From the NCBI RefSeq assembly GCF_001006325.2, contig NZ_LBIA02000001.1:3225501-3289500 (forward strand): a stretch of DNA of 64,000 bases. The letters run 5' to 3'. The notes beneath the pieces are model-generated. The model had not been told where the DNA came from and did not search any database. It worked only from the letters and a program-made list of their open reading frames with translations. How positions within the stretch are numbered: position 1 is the stretch's first letter; every line of letters starts with the position of its first letter. Both the position numbers and the translations under genes were made by a program. Shown here one piece after another: positions 60,576-64,000 of this stretch. The stretch comes from Afipia massiliensis. GTDB lineage: Bacteria > Pseudomonadota > Alphaproteobacteria > Rhizobiales > Xanthobacteraceae.

Positions 60576-61703
60576 CTAGAACGTCACCACGCCGCGGATC
60601 GATTGGCCGCTCTTCATCAGATCGAATCCCTTGTTGATGTCGTTCAGCGGCATCACATGCGTGATCATCGGATCGATCTGAATCTTTCCCTGCATGTACC
60701 AGTCGACGATCTTCGGCACGTCGGTCCGGCCGCGCGCGCCGCCGAAGGCTGTGCCCTTCCAGACCCGCCCGGTTACGAGCTGGAACGGCCGCGTCGCGAT
60801 CTCGGCGCCCGAGGGCGCGACGCCGATCACGATCGATTGTCCCCAGCCGCGATGGCAGGCTTCCAGCGCCTGACGCATCACGGTGACGTTGCCGGTGCAG
60901 TCGAACGTGTAGTCCGCGCCGCCGATCTGGTCTTCCTTGGTCTTGGTCATGTTGACGAGGTGCGCGACGAGATCCTTGCCGACCTCCGTCGGGTTGACGA
61001 AATGCGTCATGCCGAAGCGCTCGCCCCACGCCTTGCGGTCGTTGTTGATATCGACGCCGATGATCATGTCCGCGCCGGCGAGCCGCAGGCCTTGCAACAC
61101 GTTGAGGCCGATGCCGCCGAGGCCGAACACGATGGCCTTGGCGCCTTGTTCGACCTTGGCGGTGTTGATGACCGCACCGATGCCGGTGGTGACGCCGCAG
61201 CCGATGTAGCAGACTTTGTCGAACGGCGCGTCCTCGCGGATCTTCGCCACCGCGATTTCCGGCAGCACGGTGTAGTTCGCGAAGGTCGAGGTGCCCATGT
61301 AGTGGTGGATCGGCTTGCCGCCGAGGGAGAAGCGGGAGGTGCCGTCGGGCATCAGGCCTTGCCCTTGCGTGGCGCGGATCGCGGTGCAGAGATTGGTCTT
61401 GCGCGACAGGCAGGACGGGCACTGGCGGCATTCCGGCGTATACAGCGGAATGACGTGATCGCCTTTTTTGACGCTGGTGACGCCGCGTCCCACGTCGACC
61501 ACAACACCCGCGCCTTCGTGACCGAGGATCGCTGGAAAGAGGCCTTCGGGGTCCGCGCCGGACAGGGTGAATTCATCGGTGTGACATATGCCGGTCGCCT
61601 TGATCTCGACCAGCACCTCGCCCTCACGGGGGCCTTCGAGCTGAACGGTGGTGATCTCGAGCGGTTTACCGGCTGCGATGGCGACGGCGGCGCGAACATC
61701 CAT
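60576..61703 (-). CDS. adhC: S-(hydroxymethyl)glutathione dehydrogenase / class III alcohol dehydrogenase
   Basis: The enzyme oxidises S-hydroxymethylglutathione (formaldehyde plus glutathione) with NAD, and also reduces S-nitrosoglutathione. The 375-residue protein has catalytic-Zn ligands C40 (GICHTDEF) and H62 (GHEGAG), structural-Zn C92, C95, C98 and C106, and the NAD motif GLGGIGLNVLQGLRLAGAD. It fits the class III signature TATRFSLGGKPIHHYMGTS-type (DGTSRFSLGGKPIHHYMGTS). ATG 61703 (MDVRAAVAIAAGKPL) is the family start. No formyl-glutathione hydrolase gene is adjacent. Confidence 0.95.
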   Translation of the reverse strand: MDVRAAVAIAAGKPLEITTVQLEGPREGEVLVEIKATGICHTDEFTLSGADPEGLFPAILGHEGAGVVVDVGRGVTSVKKGDHVIPLYTPECRQCPSCLSRKTNLCTAIRATQGQGLMPDGTSRFSLGGKPIHHYMGTSTFANYTVLPEIAVAKIREDAPFDKVCYIGCGVTTGIGAVINTAKVEQGAKAIVFGLGGIGLNVLQGLRLAGADMIIGVDINNDRKAWGERFGMTHFVNPTEVGKDLVAHLVNMTKTKEDQIGGADYTFDCTGNVTVMRQALEACHRGWGQSIVIGVAPSGAEIATRPFQLVTGRVWKGTAFGGARGRTDVPKIVDWYMQGKIQIDPMITHVMPLNDINKGFDLMKSGQSIRGVVTF

Positions 61704-61811
61704 GAACTGAACCCTTGTGCGTGCTTGGCATGGATCTGCGTTTTTTGAACGCATGACCCAGCGTATTTGCTCATTGCCCGACACCATAGGATCGGGCAAG
61801 CAGTTGCGCAA

Positions 61812-62717
61812 ATGAGCCCGTCGCCGCCCGAGTCAACGTTCGAATCGATTGCCGCGCGGGCCGCGCCGGCAGTCTTCGTCGTGCTGTGGAGCACCGGATT
61901 CATCGGCACCAAGTACGTGCTGGCCGGAGCCGAACCGCTGACCTACCTCGCGGTGCGCATGGTCCTTGCGGTGCTGCTGATGGGTGTGATTGCGGCCATA
62001 TACCGGGCGAAATGGCCGAACCGCACCGATGTGATGCACAGCGCGATCTCCGGACTTCTGGTCCATGGCTTTTATCTCGGCGGGACGGCGGTTGCGATTT
62101 TCCATTCCGTGCCGGCGGGATTGTCTGCGCTGATCCCGGGCCTGCAGCCGATCCTGACATCGACGCTGGCGAACCGCTGGCTCGGCGAGCGCGTGACGCC
62201 GCTGCAATGGACGGGGCTGTTGATGGGCCTTGCAGGAACGCTGATCGTTCTGCACGGCCGTTCGCTGTCGGGAGACGCGGGCTGGGGCTGGCTCGCCACC
62301 TGCGTCGCCCTGATCAGCATCACGCTCGGCACGCTCTATCAGAAGCGCTACTGCAGCCACATCGACTGGCGCTCTGGAAATTTCATTCAGTTTGTCGCGG
62401 CGGGTTTGCTGTTTGCTCTCGGCGCCTGGCTGTTCGAGACGCGAGTGATCGTCTGGAATCGCGAGTTCGTATTCGGCCTCGCGTGGCTGGTCGTCGTGCT
62501 GTCGATCGGGTCGATCGGACTGCTGTACTGGCTGATCCGCCATTCAGCCGCGACACAGGTCGCGAGCCTGTTCTACCTTGTGCCCGGCGTCACCGCGATC
62601 ATGGCTTATGTGTTGTTCGACGAGCGGCTGGACATGCTCTCGATCGTGGGCATGGTGATCTGCGCGGCGGCCGTACTGCTCGTGAACAAGAGCACGACAC
62701 CCGCACGCAAGGCTTAG
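61812..62717 (+). CDS. EamA-type drug/metabolite transporter
   Basis: The 301-residue protein has about ten membrane segments in two EamA repeats: AAPAVFVVLWSTGFIGTKYV, LAVRMVLAVLLMGVIAAIYR, FYLGGTAVAIFHSVPAGLSA, LGERVTPLQWTGLLMGLAGT and VASLFYLVPGVTAIMAYVLF. The family exports metabolites or drugs; the substrate cannot be told. ATG 61812 is favoured over TTG/ATG further up. It is divergent from the formaldehyde dehydrogenase with 108 bases between. Confidence 0.9.
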   Translation: MSPSPPESTFESIAARAAPAVFVVLWSTGFIGTKYVLAGAEPLTYLAVRMVLAVLLMGVIAAIYRAKWPNRTDVMHSAISGLLVHGFYLGGTAVAIFHSVPAGLSALIPGLQPILTSTLANRWLGERVTPLQWTGLLMGLAGTLIVLHGRSLSGDAGWGWLATCVALISITLGTLYQKRYCSHIDWRSGNFIQFVAAGLLFALGAWLFETRVIVWNREFVFGLAWLVVVLSIGSIGLLYWLIRHSAATQVASLFYLVPGVTAIMAYVLFDERLDMLSIVGMVICAAAVLLVNKSTTPARKA

Positions 62718-62934
62718 ACGTTCTCCTCCGTCTCCTTTTTCGGAATCGTGCCGGCACTCCCGGCCTTGCGTTCCCCGTCTTGGCGTACGCCGCCAGAGCG
62801 CACGCGCGTTCGGCGTTGCGATCGGCGATCGGCCCCACTGCGCATGACCGCCCAGCGAACCGTTAATGGAAGGGTAAATGTATACTGTCAAAGTTGATCG
62901 ATTTTGGATCGGAATGCGTTTCGGAGAGGACACG

Positions 62935-64000
62935 ATGACAATCGGCTCGGGGAAGAATTCCTTCAGTTTCCTGAAATTCAAGCTCGGAACCAAGGCCACG
63001 ATCTTTGCGGCGCTGCTGATTGCAGCAACCACCTCGATGGTGGTCGGAGCGGCCTACTGGTCGCTGAGCACGGAGTTCGAAGCCCGGGGCAAATCCAACA
63101 TCGAAACCAGTCTTCGGACTTTGGCACTGGCCTTCGCGGAAAGCTACGGCGACGCCAAGGTCACCATCAAGGACGGGATCGTCACCCGGGCCGAAATTCC
63201 GGCAATGCCCGAGTTCAAGGATCACAAGACGGTCGATCGTGCGACGGCCTATGTCGGGGGGAACGCAACCCTTTTCGTTTATGACGATGCGACCAAGCAG
63301 TTCATCCGCCGGACCACCAACGTCAAGAAGGAGAACGGCGACCGCGCCGTCGGCACGCAACTGGCGCCGGATCATCCGGGCCAGCCGGTCATCCGAAGCG
63401 GTCAGGCCTACAAGGGGCCTGCGATGCTGTTCGGCAAGAGCTTCATGACGGCATACCATCCCGTGTTCGATACCGCCGGGAAGATCGTCGGAATTCTCTA
63501 CGTCGGAATTGCGACGGAACCGCTCGACGCCATGCTGCAGCAGACCATGAAGATGATGATCATCGCAGCGGTGATTGGAGCCTTGCTGGTTCTCGCCCTG
63601 ACGATGCTGATCGTGCGCAGCGTCACGCGGCCGCTCCGATCCGTTACGGACACGCTGACGTCGCTCGCCGAAGGCAAACCGGACGTCACCATCAACCACG
63701 TCGATCGCTACGACGAAATCGGCTCCATTGCCCGGACCATCGGTGTGTTCAAGGCGAACTCGCTTGAACGCCGCCGGTTAGAGGCCGAGCGCAAGACCGC
63801 AGAGGCGGAGTCCGTGCAGCGCCGCAAGGTGGAACTGCAAAGCTTCGTGGATGAATTCCAGTCCAACGTCGGCGGAATCATCGACAAGGTGCTGCATTCG
63901 TCCGGCGAATTCGAAAACGCGGCACGAAACCTGACTGAAACCGCGCGCAGCACGGCGCATCTGTCGAAGGCGTCCGCCGACGCATCGACGCAGGCATCGG
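62935..64000 (+). CDS. Methyl-accepting chemotaxis protein, N-terminal part, cut by the window end
   Basis: The open frame from ATG 62935 runs to the end without a stop (355 codons visible). It has a first membrane segment (ATIFAALLIAATTSMVVGAA, about 23-42), a periplasmic Cache domain (AYVGGNATLFVYDDATKQFI, GKSFMTAYHPVFDTAGKIVG, ILYVGIATEP), a second membrane segment at about 213-232 (MMIIAAVIGALLVLALTMLI) and a HAMP domain (VTRPLRSVTDTLTSLAEGKP). A coiled-coil signalling domain has started. A GGAGAGGACACG site precedes the ATG. Confidence 0.92.
   Translation, partial: MTIGSGKNSFSFLKFKLGTKATIFAALLIAATTSMVVGAAYWSLSTEFEARGKSNIETSLRTLALAFAESYGDAKVTIKDGIVTRAEIPAMPEFKDHKTVDRATAYVGGNATLFVYDDATKQFIRRTTNVKKENGDRAVGTQLAPDHPGQPVIRSGQAYKGPAMLFGKSFMTAYHPVFDTAGKIVGILYVGIATEPLDAMLQQTMKMMIIAAVIGALLVLALTMLIVRSVTRPLRSVTDTLTSLAEGKPDVTINHVDRYDEIGSIARTIGVFKANSLERRRLEAERKTAEAESVQRRKVELQSFVDEFQSNVGGIIDKVLHSSGEFENAARNLTETARSTAHLSKASADASTQAS

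Noticed and set aside
59964-61748. 594-codon plus-strand frame opposite the formaldehyde dehydrogenase gene
   Set aside because: Runs through repeats and then antisense to a conserved gene; no protein character.

Overview
The window is a high-GC stretch of alphaproteobacterial chromosome. Protein resemblance points to the Nitrobacteraceae (Bradyrhizobium, Rhodopseudomonas, Afipia or Tardiphaga-like). The evidence is the ribosomal-operon order, a Porin_2-type porin, an ATP12 chaperone, a fused indolepyruvate oxidoreductase, GCG-type Cys-rich small proteins, and many GC-rich intergenic palindromes of kinds I associate with that family. The genus is an inference; no search was run.

Layout. 1-7.1 kb is the distal spc/alpha ribosomal operon: rpsE (5' end outside), rpmD, rplO, secY, adk (with a long Lys/Ala tail), rpsM, rpsK, rpoA, rplQ, then a coupled ankyrin-repeat protein and a terminator. 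7.2-13.1 kb holds an SDR remnant, an FrsA-like hydrolase without its nucleophile serine, a MarR regulator, a major porin, and a divergent quinone oxidoreductase/HxlR pair. 13.2-18.1 kb holds a Do-type protease and the overlapping rarA, N-acetyltransferase and pseudouridine synthase genes. 18.3-25.9 kb holds a proline-rich secreted protein, the ATP12 chaperone, an orphan FliK-like/FlhB-like pair, a class D beta-lactamase between two NTF2-like proteins, a DUF4260 membrane protein and pccB.

26-36 kb is accessory in character. It has small or unknown proteins, dense palindromic repeats and a cluster of four very small exported proteins (30.3-32.0 kb): two with four cysteines each, and two twin-arginine-type proteins ending in polycationic aromatic or histidine tails. 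36.2-44.9 kb is a catabolic operon: a fused indolepyruvate:ferredoxin oxidoreductase, then thiolase, DUF35 Zn-ribbon protein, MaoC hydratase, SDR dehydrogenase, DapA-like enzyme and Nudix hydrolase. A beta-oxidation-like acyl-CoA route is the natural reading. A DUF3750 protein, a frameshifted BtuF-like protein and oxyR follow.

47.6-56.9 kb lies between two tRNA-Arg(UCG) sequences, the second with D-arm damage. It contains a cytochrome c, a PQQ-type sugar dehydrogenase, small membrane and secreted unknowns, a solute-binding protein translationally coupled to a membrane adenylate cyclase, and a PQQ quinohaem alcohol dehydrogenase. It looks like a periplasmic oxidation module and possibly an old island, although no integrase is visible. 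The last 7 kb carry a TPR protein, unknowns, 1.25 kb of packed repeats, glutathione-dependent formaldehyde dehydrogenase, an EamA transporter, and a chemoreceptor that runs off the window end.

The most distinctive sequence-level signals are: a composite two-hairpin element present twice with identical 13-bp internal spacing; the polycationic twin-arginine protein pair and its Cys-rich neighbours; the tRNA-bracketed PQQ region; and the hydrolase with Gly at the nucleophile position.
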